Translations under genes and position numbers: made by a program | The notes under the pieces: model-generated | Told to the model about the DNA's origin: nothing | The model's input: the letters and a program-made list of their open reading frames with translations, nothing else | Database searches by the model: none | In this document: positions 15,746-23,694 of the stretch, in pieces | Numbering within the stretch: position 1 is the first letter of the stretch | How the letters are laid out: every line of letters begins with the position of its first letter | Assembly: GCF_024171535.1 (NCBI RefSeq) | Contig: NZ_JALJZV010000001.1 | Coordinates: forward strand, 186,001-250,000 | Direction: 5' to 3' | DNA: 64,000 nucleotides | DNA from: Flavobacterium sp. HSC-61S13 | GTDB taxonomy: Bacteria > Bacteroidota > Bacteroidia > Flavobacteriales > Flavobacteriaceae

Positions 15746-16777
15746 ATGCAACCAAAACTAAAATTTCTCGACCGTTACCTAACCTTATGGATATTCCTTG
15801 CAATGGCAGTAGGTATAGGATTGGGATATATATTTCCCGGTATCTCAAAAATTACAAACGCTCTATCCGTGGGCACTACAAATATTCCGTTGGCAATAGG
15901 TTTAGTATTGATGATGTACCCACCATTGGCAAAGGTTGATTATTCATTATTGCCTATGGCATTTAAGGACAAAAAAGTAATCAGTATATCATTATTACTG
16001 AATTGGATTATTGGACCTGTTTTAATGTTCGTATTAGCCATTCTGTTTTTAAGAAATGAGCCGGATTATATGATAGGCTTAATATTGATAGGTTTGGCAA
16101 GATGTATCGCAATGGTTATCGTATGGAATGATTTAGCAAAAGGCAACAGGGAATACGCCGCCTTATTGGTCGCATTAAACAGCATCTTCCAGATATTTAC
16201 TTACAGTTTTTTAGTTTGGTTATTCATCAACGTATTACCTGCAAAATTAGGATTAGCCAATTTCAATGTAAGCGTACCTATAAAAGATGTGACCGAAAGC
16301 GTACTGATATACTTGGGTATTCCATTCTTGGCAGGTTTTTTAAGCCGCTACTTCCTTGTAAAATCAAAAGGAATAGAATGGTATAATCGGAAATTTGTAC
16401 CCAAAATATCGCCCATTACATTGTATGCTTTACTGTTTACCATCGTATTAATGTTCAGTCTGAAAGGCGATAAAATAGTAGAGTTGCCAATGGATGTGGT
16501 AAAAGTAGCTGTACCCTTAATCATCTATTTTGTACTGATGTTTTTTGTGAGTTTCTTTATCAATAAATCCCTTAAAGTTCCTTACGACAAAAACGCATCC
16601 ATCGCATTTACAGCCACAGGAAACAATTTTGAATTGGCAATAGCTGTTGCAATAGCTGTTTTCGGCATTCATTCGCCACAGGCATTTGTGGGCGTTATCG
16701 GCCCACTGGTGGAAGTTCCGGTACTCATATTATTGGTAAAGGCAAGTTTATGGCTAAAGAAAAAATATTATAAATAG
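15746..16777 (+). CDS. acr3: Acr3-type arsenite efflux permease
   Basis: 343 residues with about ten membrane helices. Landmarks are the N-terminal [24 protein letters not shown], the [30 protein letters not shown] segment with the conserved Cys of the family, and [20 protein letters not shown] near the end. These fit the Acr3/BASS superfamily closely. It exports arsenite across the inner membrane using the proton gradient. It is last in the ars operon, 3 bp after arsC. No predicted terminator is obvious in the 220 bp that follows. Confidence 0.95.
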   Translation: MQPKLKFLDRYLTLWIFLAMAVGIGLGYIFPGISKITNALSVGTTNIPLAIGLVLMMYPPLAKVDYSLLPMAFKDKKVISISLLLNWIIGPVLMFVLAILFLRNEPDYMIGLILIGLARCIAMVIVWNDLAKGNREYAALLVALNSIFQIFTYSFLVWLFINVLPAKLGLANFNVSVPIKDVTESVLIYLGIPFLAGFLSRYFLVKSKGIEWYNRKFVPKISPITLYALLFTIVLMFSLKGDKIVELPMDVVKVAVPLIIYFVLMFFVSFFINKSLKVPYDKNASIAFTATGNNFELAIAVAIAVFGIHSPQAFVGVIGPLVEVPVLILLVKASLWLKKKYYK

Positions 16778-17000
16778 GAAAATAGCCAGTGCTTTGAATG
16801 ATGGTATGCGGTAATGCACATTAGCAAATTACTTGAGCATTCTTCCTATCTGCAAACAGTAGGTATATACAAAATTATAAGTGAATAATTAGACAAGCAG
16901 AGAATAAATAGGTCGATTGACAACAATTCGACAATTATCAGGAAATATTAATTGTAATTTTATAGAGCCGTAATATAATTTCAAATAAACCCCAAAATAT

Positions 17001-17564
17001 ATGACAACACTCTTTATAAAAAATATGGTTTGCAACCGTTGTATTATGGTAGTGCAGAATGAATTGGAGAAGCTTGGATTGACTGTGAAAAATATAAAGC
17101 TGGGAGAAGTTACCTTGGACAAAGAATTACCTGAAAACGTTAAAACCAATTTAGTGAAAGCACTGACTGTATTAGGCTTTGAATTAATAGATGATAAAAA
17201 AAGCCGAATTATAGAAAAAATAAAAAATATTATTATTGACCTCGTTCATCATCAGGATGGAGAAACAAAATACAATTTGTCGGATGTTTTAAATAGCAAG
17301 ATACACCACGACTATAATTATCTCTCTAATTTATTTTCAGAAATTGAAGGCACTACTATCGAAAAATATTTTATTGCCCAAAAAATAGAGAAGGTAAAAG
17401 AATTATTGGTATATGATGAACTGTCTTTGAGTGAAATTGCTTTCCGTTTAAATTACTCAAGTGTAGCCTATTTAAGCAACCAATTCAAAAAGGTAACAGG
17501 ACTAACGCCAAGTCATTTCAAGCAAATACGGGAAGATAAAAGGAAGTCTTTGGATAAGGTCTAA
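17001..17564 (+). CDS. HMA-AraC fusion transcriptional regulator, probable copper sensor
   Basis: 187 residues. The first ~65 residues have the ferredoxin-like pattern of a heavy-metal-associated domain, with MVCNRC (a M-x-C-x-x-C metal site) near residues 9-14 and the expected beta-alpha-beta-beta-alpha-beta spacing. The rest is an AraC/XylS DNA-binding domain: YNYLSNLFSEIEGTTIEKYFIAQKIEKVKELL, then SLSEIAFRLNYSSVAYLSNQFKKVTGLTPSHFKQ. Two HTHs are recognisable. The gene precedes copA by 86 bp in the same direction, so it most likely activates copper export when its HMA-like site binds Cu(I). HMA fused to AraC is uncommon outside Bacteroidota. Metal identity is inferred. Confidence 0.85.
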   Translation: MTTLFIKNMVCNRCIMVVQNELEKLGLTVKNIKLGEVTLDKELPENVKTNLVKALTVLGFELIDDKKSRIIEKIKNIIIDLVHHQDGETKYNLSDVLNSKIHHDYNYLSNLFSEIEGTTIEKYFIAQKIEKVKELLVYDELSLSEIAFRLNYSSVAYLSNQFKKVTGLTPSHFKQIREDKRKSLDKV

Positions 17565-17650
17565 GTAAATCTTACAAATCATTCCCAAAATTCCACAACG
17601 AAAAAATGGAAACAATATGGAACTTTGTATCACAATAAAACTCATACAAA

Positions 17651-20188
17651 ATGGTACACAAATATCAAGTAACAGGTATGACCTGTGGAGGTTGCGAAGC
17701 AAAGGTGAAATCGGCTTTATTAAAGGTTGAAAATGTGACAAATGTTGAAGTTTCAAAAGATGAAAACTCAGCTACCCTCACTATGGATAAACACATTCCA
17801 ACTACACAATTGCAAAAAGCATTAACCGCTGTTGGAAAATATACCATAGAAATGAGCAATAACAAAAGCCCACAACATACCACGACAAATGAACCAGTGG
17901 CAAAATCCTGCTGCTCCGCTCATTCTCACGATGATAAAACAATCGAAGTGACTAGCAATATAAAAGGCAAATACTATTGCCCAATGCATTGTGAAGGCGA
18001 TAAAACCTATGATAAAGCTGGCGATTGCCCTGTTTGTGGAATGCATTTGGTAAAAGAAGCAGAATTGAATGTAAAGAAAACGATGTACACCTGCCCAATG
18101 CATCCCGAAGTTATTCAAGATAGTCCGGGTTCATGTCCTATATGCGGAATGGATTTAGTACCCATGGAACCAAGCGATTCCGAAGAAAAAAAAACCTATC
18201 TGGATTTGCTTAAAAAAATGAAAATTGCAACCCTCTTTACGGTGCCAATTTTCATTATTGCCATGATGGAAATGGTGCATAACAATCCGTTATTTCAAAT
18301 AATGGACAGTAACATGTGGAACTGGGTGCAATTTCTGTTTTCAATTCCTGTTATTTTCTATGCTGGTTGGATGTTTTTTGTACGAGCTTGGAAATCCATA
18401 ATCACTTGGAATCTAAACATGTTTACCCTTATCGGAATAGGAACTGGAGTTGCATTTTTGTTTAGTATTGTAGGAATGCTGTTTCCGAATATCTTTCCCG
18501 AAGAATTTAAAACCGAACACGGAACCATTCATCTTTATTTTGAAGCGGCAACAGTAATCATTACACTGGTCTTGTTGGGACAATTGTTAGAAGCAAGAGC
18601 ACATAGCCAAACCAGTGGAGCTATAAAAGCGTTATTACAATTAGCGCCAACCGAAGCTACTTTGATTGGTGAAGGGGGCGATAAAGTGATTTCCATTCAT
18701 GATATTAAGAAAGGTGATTTATTACGCGTAAAACCAGGAGATAAAATTCCAGTTGACGGAAAAATAACCGATGGTGAAAGCAGTATTGATGAAGCAATGA
18801 TTACAGGAGAACCAATTCCCGTTGACAAAAAGAAAGACGATAATGTAATTTCGGGAACAATCAACGGGAACAAATCATTTGTAATGATGGCCGAAAAAGT
18901 AGGTTCTGAAACATTACTTTCTCAAATTGTACAAATGGTTAACGATGCTTCTCGTTCAAGAGCACCCATTCAAAAATTAGCCGATAGTATTTCTAAATAT
19001 TTTGTACCCATTGTAGTAATCATTTCAGTAATTACTTTTTTTGTTTGGGCACTATTTGGTCCAGAACCAGCGAAGGTTTATGGATTTATAAATGCCATTG
19101 CAGTTTTAATCATAGCTTGTCCTTGTGCTTTAGGTTTAGCCACGCCGATGTCTGTGATGGTGGGTGTGGGCAAAGGAGCACAATCTGGAGTATTAATTAA
19201 AAATGCCGAAGCCTTAGAAAATATGAATAAGGTGGATGTTTTAATAACAGATAAAACAGGAACGCTAACAGAGGGAAAACCTTCGGTAGAAAAAATTTAC
19301 GCATCAACTAATAACGAGGATGATTTATTGCAAAATATAGCTTCCTTAAACCAATACAGTGAACATCCATTGGCACAAGCAGTAGTCAATTATGCCAAAA
19401 CAAAATCTATTTCATTAATTGGAGTCAAAGATTTTGAAAATGTTACAGGAAAAGGAGTTACAGGAACGGTTACCAATAGAAAAGTAGCATTAGGCAATAA
19501 AAAACTAATGGAACAGGTTAAGGCAACTATTTCTGACGATTTAGAAAACAAAATTATTGCAGAACAAAAACTTGGTAAAACGGTTTCTTACATTGCTGTT
19601 GATGGTGTTACAGTTGGTTTTGTTTCAATTACCGATGCGATAAAAACTTCGAGTGCAGCAGCGATAAAAGAACTAATGCTTCAAGGTGTAGAAGTAATTA
19701 TGCTTACTGGTGACAATGTTAATACAGCCAAAGCAGTAGCGGATGAATTAGGTTTGTCTTCCTATAAAGCAGGATGCTTACCCGAAGATAAACTCAACGA
19801 AATTAAACGTTTACAAGCAGAAGGGAAAATTGTAGCTATGGCTGGTGATGGTATAAATGATGCTCCGGCATTAGCACAAGCCAATATCGGAATAGCTATG
19901 GGAACTGGAACCGATGTAGCCATAGAAAGTGCCAAAATAACTTTAGTAAAAGGCGATTTATTAGGTATCGTTAAAGCAAAAAATTTGAGCCATGCTGTTA
20001 TGAAAAACATCAAACAAAACTTATTCTTTGCCTTTTTCTACAATGTGCTTGGTGTTCCAATTGCAGCAGGTATTTTATATCCGTTTTTCGGAATTTTATT
20101 ATCACCAATGATTGCAGCTTTAGCAATGTCTTTAAGTTCTGTATCAGTAATCGTAAATGCATTGCGATTACGCAGTTTTAAACTTTAA
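17651..20188 (+). CDS. copA: CopA-type copper-exporting P-type ATPase
   Basis: 845 residues. In order: an HMA domain with GMTCGGC (C12, C15); two heavy-metal-binding (YHS-like) modules YCPMHCEGD...CPVCGMHLV and YTCPMHPEVI...CPICGMDLV starting near C110 and C148; eight membrane helices; the Cu(I) motif CPC at C490-C492; phosphorylation motif DKTGT with D534; and GDGINDAPALAQANIGIAMGTGTDVA. CPC with these N-terminal modules marks the P1B-1 Cu(I) class (silver also possible). It exports copper from cytosol to periplasm. It follows the HMA-AraC regulator and precedes a broken HMA chaperone gene. Full length. Confidence 0.95.
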   Translation: MVHKYQVTGMTCGGCEAKVKSALLKVENVTNVEVSKDENSATLTMDKHIPTTQLQKALTAVGKYTIEMSNNKSPQHTTTNEPVAKSCCSAHSHDDKTIEVTSNIKGKYYCPMHCEGDKTYDKAGDCPVCGMHLVKEAELNVKKTMYTCPMHPEVIQDSPGSCPICGMDLVPMEPSDSEEKKTYLDLLKKMKIATLFTVPIFIIAMMEMVHNNPLFQIMDSNMWNWVQFLFSIPVIFYAGWMFFVRAWKSIITWNLNMFTLIGIGTGVAFLFSIVGMLFPNIFPEEFKTEHGTIHLYFEAATVIITLVLLGQLLEARAHSQTSGAIKALLQLAPTEATLIGEGGDKVISIHDIKKGDLLRVKPGDKIPVDGKITDGESSIDEAMITGEPIPVDKKKDDNVISGTINGNKSFVMMAEKVGSETLLSQIVQMVNDASRSRAPIQKLADSISKYFVPIVVIISVITFFVWALFGPEPAKVYGFINAIAVLIIACPCALGLATPMSVMVGVGKGAQSGVLIKNAEALENMNKVDVLITDKTGTLTEGKPSVEKIYASTNNEDDLLQNIASLNQYSEHPLAQAVVNYAKTKSISLIGVKDFENVTGKGVTGTVTNRKVALGNKKLMEQVKATISDDLENKIIAEQKLGKTVSYIAVDGVTVGFVSITDAIKTSSAAAIKELMLQGVEVIMLTGDNVNTAKAVADELGLSSYKAGCLPEDKLNEIKRLQAEGKIVAMAGDGINDAPALAQANIGIAMGTGTDVAIESAKITLVKGDLLGIVKAKNLSHAVMKNIKQNLFFAFFYNVLGVPIAAGILYPFFGILLSPMIAALAMSLSSVSVIVNALRLRSFKL

Positions 20189-20208
20189 TGAATTATTCAA
20201 TAAACAAA

Positions 20209-20456
20209 ATGGAAAAGAATTAAGACTTACAATTCAAAACAAATATTAACTGTGGTGGATGTGTAGCATCTGTAAAACCTCATTTGGATAATGCCGATGG
20301 TATAGCCATTGGGAAGTAGATGCAACTAAAGACAAGGTGCTTACCGTAAAATCGGAAGGAATTACACAAGAACAGGTAATTGAAACTGTACAGAAAGCAG
20401 GTTTTAAGATAGAACCATTAAACAAAGATAATTTCCTTATCCTAATACCTGTTTAG
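20209..20456 (+). pseudogene. Broken HMA-domain copper chaperone gene
   Basis: After the ATG at 20209 the frame reads MEKN, then TAA at 20221, then continues DLQFKTNINCGGCVASVKPHLDNADGI, the metal-binding loop NCGGC of a chaperone. At about 20304-20310 a one-base loss shifts the frame: the missing residues resume as HWEVDATKDKVLTVKSEGI... and KAGFKIEPLNK, ending at TAG 20454-20456. Two independent lesions, a nonsense codon and a frameshift, make it a decayed gene. The intact form would be a ~75-residue Cu(I) chaperone beside CopA. The copper function is presumably covered by CopA's own HMA domain. Confidence 0.82.
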
Positions 20457-20616
20457 TTATTTAACTTGTAACAAACACTTTAGGTAATTAACTGTATATT
20501 TATTTTAATAAGCATAAAAAGGACTATGCAGACTAGTGATTTGGACATTTTATCTATAATTCTGTGTTTGCAGTTCACGAAAGTGCAAAATATAGCAATT
20601 AAAAGAAATAATTTCA

Positions 20617-20624
20617 TAATTTTG
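20617..20624 (+). promoter_or_regulatory. -7 box only 2-5 bp before the Cys-rich gene start
   Basis: TAATTTTG matches TAnnTTTG. Transcription would begin near 20629-20631, at the GTG (20627) or TTG (20630) start codons, so the messenger is nearly leaderless. A -33 element at the normal distance is not clear. Confidence 0.5.
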
Positions 20625-20626
20625 TA

Positions 20627-21019
20627 GTGTTGAAAAATTTGAGTAAACATATCAGCTTTGTCATCTTACTATGTTTGGGCTTTTTCCTAATGCCAAGCAT
20701 AAGCTATGCTTGTGCAAAAAAAGCAAGTAAGACAGAGCAAAAATCCTGCTCAAAAGACCAATCTGCAAAAGCAGAACATAAAAGCAGTTGTAAGGACAAG
20801 TCCTGTAAAAAATGTAAAGATAGTCACGACTGCGACGGCAATTGTAAGCACAGTTCTTGTGGATGCAGCACTTCTTCATCTTCTGTAAGCTTACCAATAC
20901 CAATAGATTTAAAAACAGCTAACCCTTTTGCTGAAATTAAAAAGCAAAAATTCGGTTTCAAAGAAGCCTACTATTCTTCAGGCTACTCTTCCATTTGGCA
21001 ACCACCTAAAATAAGCTAA
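20627..21019 (+). CDS. Small exported Cys-rich protein ending IWQPPKIS, candidate metal-sensing leader (1 of 3)
   Basis: About 130 residues from GTG 20627 (or TTG 20630); there is no suitable ATG, since one at residue 22 would remove the signal peptide. It has a signal peptide (KHISFVILLCLGFFLMPSISYA), a Lys/Cys-rich core with some ten Cys (SCSK, SCKDKSCKKCKDSHDCDGNC, SCGC) and a C-terminal region that ends SSIWQPPKIS. The Cys cluster should bind soft metals in the periplasm. The C-terminal IWxPPK is shared with the genes at 26655 and 35603. It heads the operon HMA-DUF3347/DUF305/DUF3347/haem/multicopper oxidase. I think it is related to DUF6660/HYC_CC_PP-type proteins, but the link is by motif only. 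Confidence 0.7.
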   Translation: MLKNLSKHISFVILLCLGFFLMPSISYACAKKASKTEQKSCSKDQSAKAEHKSSCKDKSCKKCKDSHDCDGNCKHSSCGCSTSSSSVSLPIPIDLKTANPFAEIKKQKFGFKEAYYSSGYSSIWQPPKIS

Positions 21020-21114
21020 AACGATGGCTTGTTAGCCATACGTGTGCCTTGTCGAAAGCTGAATCCAGTTTTCGCAAACTCTTCGTATATCTTATTAAAT
21101 TAAAAAAAATAAAA

Positions 21115-21984
21115 ATGAAATCAATATCAAAAATATTGATGGTAATCACCGTATTACTATCAGCTGTAAACAGTTTTGCACAAATCAAAAATGCAAAAAC
21201 AGAAACTGTAAAAATATATGGCAACTGCGAAATGTGTAAAACAACCATCGAAAAAGCAGGAAATTTAAAAAATGTAGCCACGGTAGATTGGAATAAAGAT
21301 ACCAAGATGGCTACACTCAACTATGATGGTAAAAAAACAAATCAGGACGAAATATTGAAACGCATTGCCTTAGCAGGTTATGACAGTGAGAAATTTTTGG
21401 CTCCAGATGATGTATATGCAAAATTATCCGACTGTTGCCAGTATAAAAGGGAACTAAAACCAGTTGCAAAAACCAGAGATGCAGGTATGGATATGAAAGC
21501 AGAACACGGTAACCACAACCCAAAAGAAATGGCAACTACCCAAATCGTTCCACAACTGAAAACTGTTTTTGATAACTATTTTTCAGTGAAAGATGCGTTG
21601 ATAAAAACTGATGCAGGTACTTCATCTGCAAAAGCTTCTGAACTGGTAAAAGCAATTAAAGCAGTAGAAATGACAAAACTTTCCAACGAAGAACATACCG
21701 TTTGGATGAAAGTAATGAAAGATTTAACTGCTAATGCAGAAAAAATTGCTGTAGCAAAAGATGTTACCAAACAAAGAGAAATTTTCGCTTTACTGGCTAA
21801 TAATATGTACGAATTAGCCAAAGTTTCAAAACAAGAAACACCTGTTTATTATCAGCATTGCCCAATGTACAATAATGGTAAAGGAGCAAATTGGCTAAGC
21901 AAAGAAGAAGCAATTAAAAATCCGTATTACGGCTCCAAAATGCTTACTTGCGGAAGCGTACAGGAAACTATTAATAACAAATAA
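21115..21984 (+). CDS. HMA domain plus DUF3347 periplasmic protein
   Basis: The ATG at 21115 (MKSISKILMVITVLLSAVNSFAQ) gives a signal peptide and 289 residues; the earlier frame start has no signal and is rejected. An HMA domain follows (KIYGNCEMCKTTIEKAGN, with CEMC), then a linker rich in His/Asp, then a DUF3347 domain: long helices and the motif CPMYNNGKGANWLSKEEAIKNPYYGSKMLTCG. Cys/Met in CPMY and MLTCG are likely copper ligands. It should carry or buffer copper in the periplasm for the oxidase or for efflux. The related lipoprotein at 22558 lacks the HMA domain. The upstream gap contains a small ATGGC/GCCAT hairpin at 21024-21039. Confidence 0.85.
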   Translation: MKSISKILMVITVLLSAVNSFAQIKNAKTETVKIYGNCEMCKTTIEKAGNLKNVATVDWNKDTKMATLNYDGKKTNQDEILKRIALAGYDSEKFLAPDDVYAKLSDCCQYKRELKPVAKTRDAGMDMKAEHGNHNPKEMATTQIVPQLKTVFDNYFSVKDALIKTDAGTSSAKASELVKAIKAVEMTKLSNEEHTVWMKVMKDLTANAEKIAVAKDVTKQREIFALLANNMYELAKVSKQETPVYYQHCPMYNNGKGANWLSKEEAIKNPYYGSKMLTCGSVQETINNK

Positions 21985-21996
21985 AACGCTATTGTT

Positions 21997-22518
21997 ATGG
22001 AAAGTATGGAAAACCAACACGAAATGCAACATAACCATAAGAATGAAAAGCATAATACTAATCACTCTTTAGCAATGTACAAACGCTTTGCTGTAATGGC
22101 TGTTGCTATGTTCATAGCTATGTACTTCATTATGTATGCTATGATTGACGGCTTACAGAACCTTATCCTGAACATCAATAATTTGTATATGACTTTGCTG
22201 ATGGTTTCTGCAATGTTGATTATAGAACTATTGATAATGAAAGGAATGTATGAAAGCAAAAAAATCAACTGGGCAATCATAACGGTTTCCCTTGCGATTG
22301 GTATCTTTTCTTGGTTTGGTATTCGGGAGCAATTATTTGTGGGCAATAAGGAGTTTGTAAAAGGTATGATACCGCATCACGCAGCAGCAGTATTGATGTC
22401 TGAAAAAGCTAAGCTTACCGACCCCGAATTGATACGGTTACAAAAAAACATACTGGAAACACAGGCACAAGAAATCGAATTTATGAAGCGTAAGCTAAAT
22501 GAATTTGAAAACAAATAA
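21997..22518 (+). CDS. DUF305 membrane protein
   Basis: 173 residues. The N-terminus is His-rich (QHEMQHNHKNEKHNTNH), and three membrane helices follow (about 28-50, 58-78 and 90-108). The C-terminal ~55 residues carry the DUF305 signature GMIPHHAAAVLMSEKA and EIEFMKRKL. DUF305 proteins are found beside copper genes and are suspected to bind copper through His and Met; the molecular job is not known. It lies 12 bp after the HMA-DUF3347 gene, in the same operon. Confidence 0.85.
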   Translation: MESMENQHEMQHNHKNEKHNTNHSLAMYKRFAVMAVAMFIAMYFIMYAMIDGLQNLILNINNLYMTLLMVSAMLIIELLIMKGMYESKKINWAIITVSLAIGIFSWFGIREQLFVGNKEFVKGMIPHHAAAVLMSEKAKLTDPELIRLQKNILETQAQEIEFMKRKLNEFENK

Positions 22519-22557
22519 ATAAGATAAATTTCTTCAATAATATCAAAAATAAATAAA

Positions 22558-23217
22558 ATGAAAAATATAATTTTCTCAATCATTACATTAGTAACAGTTG
22601 CAGCGGTAACAATTTCCTGCAATCAATCTTCAAATAAAAATAGCGACCAGCAAGCTAATGATAGCACAACAATTGCTGCAACTCCGGAGTTACAATCACC
22701 TACACACAATGATACGGTAGCAACTGTTACTTCAACGGATACGTCTTCTCAAGAAGCAGAAAAATCCGATGTGAAGCAAGCTCAAAAGTTTACTATCGCA
22801 CCTATAATTAAGGATTATTTGGCTTTAAAAAATGCACTTGTTGCAGATAATGACAAAGCAGCTGCTAACGCAGGAAAGCAATTGTTTATTACCTTAAAAA
22901 ATGTGGATATGAACGCTATCCCAGCGAATAAACATAAAGAATATATGGAAATAGCGGAAAATGCCAAAGAAAATGCAGAGCACATTAGTGACAATGCTGG
23001 TAAAATAGACCACCAGAGAGAGCATTTAGCATCGCTAAGTAAAGATGTTTCTGACCTCATTGCATTGTTTGGAACTACCCAAAAATTATATCAGGATTAT
23101 TGCCCAATGTACAATGATGGTAAAGGTGCGGTTTGGATTAGCGAAGCTAAGACTATCAAAAATCCTTATTATGGCAGCAAGATGCTTACGTGTGGCTCTG
23201 TAAAAAAAGAGTTCTAA
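22558..23217 (+). CDS. DUF3347 lipoprotein
   Basis: 219 residues. A lipobox TISC (Cys about residue 21) after a hydrophobic start marks a lipoprotein. A disordered Ser/Thr/Asp-rich spacer precedes a DUF3347 domain with CPMYNDGKGAVWISEAKTIKNPYYGSKMLTCGSV at the end, closely matching the neighbour at 21115. It lacks the HMA domain. This may be a copper carrier bound to the outer membrane. The next gene begins 2 bp after its stop. Confidence 0.86.
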   Translation: MKNIIFSIITLVTVAAVTISCNQSSNKNSDQQANDSTTIAATPELQSPTHNDTVATVTSTDTSSQEAEKSDVKQAQKFTIAPIIKDYLALKNALVADNDKAAANAGKQLFITLKNVDMNAIPANKHKEYMEIAENAKENAEHISDNAGKIDHQREHLASLSKDVSDLIALFGTTQKLYQDYCPMYNDGKGAVWISEAKTIKNPYYGSKMLTCGSVKKEF

Positions 23218-23219
23218 AA

Positions 23220-23669
23220 ATGAAGAGAGTATTAAAGATAATGTTGACAATAGTGCTGTTTATTTTTATTGCTATTCAATTTTATCAGCCTGCCCTTAAT
23301 GTAGATAAAGGGCAGGTTTACATAACTGATTTTACCCAAGTATATAAAATGCCTGTTGAAGTAAAAGCGATGCTTCAAACCTCTTGCTACGATTGTCATA
23401 GCAACAATACTAATTATGTTTGGTACGACTATATACAACCTGCAAGAGCATTGGTAGAAAACCATATCAAAAACGCAAAACAGGATTTGAATTTTAATGA
23501 ATGGGGTACTTACTCAAATCGGAAACAGGAAAGATTATTAAACTCAATTAAAGAACAAATCGAAACCAAGCAAATGCCTTTATCATCATATACAATAATG
23601 CATGAAAATGCAAAACTAAATGATGAGCAAATCAAAGTATTAACCAATTGGTTAAAAGAGCAGGACTAA
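23220..23669 (+). CDS. Haem-binding domain protein (CxxCH)
   Basis: 149 residues from the ATG at 23220, 2 bp after the previous stop (the longer frame overlaps that gene). It has an N-terminal membrane anchor (KIMLTIVLFIFIAIQFYQPAL) and the covalent haem site CYDCHSN near residue 59, then helices with NEWGTYSNRKQERLLNSIKEQIE and MPLSSYT...LNDEQIKVLTNWLKEQ. This is the Bacteroidota haem-binding domain family. It may pass electrons in the periplasm, perhaps to the multicopper oxidase that follows 25 bp later; that is inference from order. Confidence 0.87.
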   Translation: MKRVLKIMLTIVLFIFIAIQFYQPALNVDKGQVYITDFTQVYKMPVEVKAMLQTSCYDCHSNNTNYVWYDYIQPARALVENHIKNAKQDLNFNEWGTYSNRKQERLLNSIKEQIETKQMPLSSYTIMHENAKLNDEQIKVLTNWLKEQD

Positions 23670-23694
23670 GTTTCATTAATAAAAAAATATTAAA

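Noticed and set aside
16778..17000. AraC operator in the gap before the HMA-AraC gene (GACAA twice near 16920-16935)
   Set aside because: Two GACAA words 11 bp apart in an AT-rich gap are not enough to support a binding site.
21019..21115. Copper riboswitch in the gap after the first Cys-rich gene
   Set aside because: Only one small ATGGC/GCCAT hairpin (21024-21039) is visible; no known riboswitch pattern. Mentioned only as context for the leader-peptide idea.
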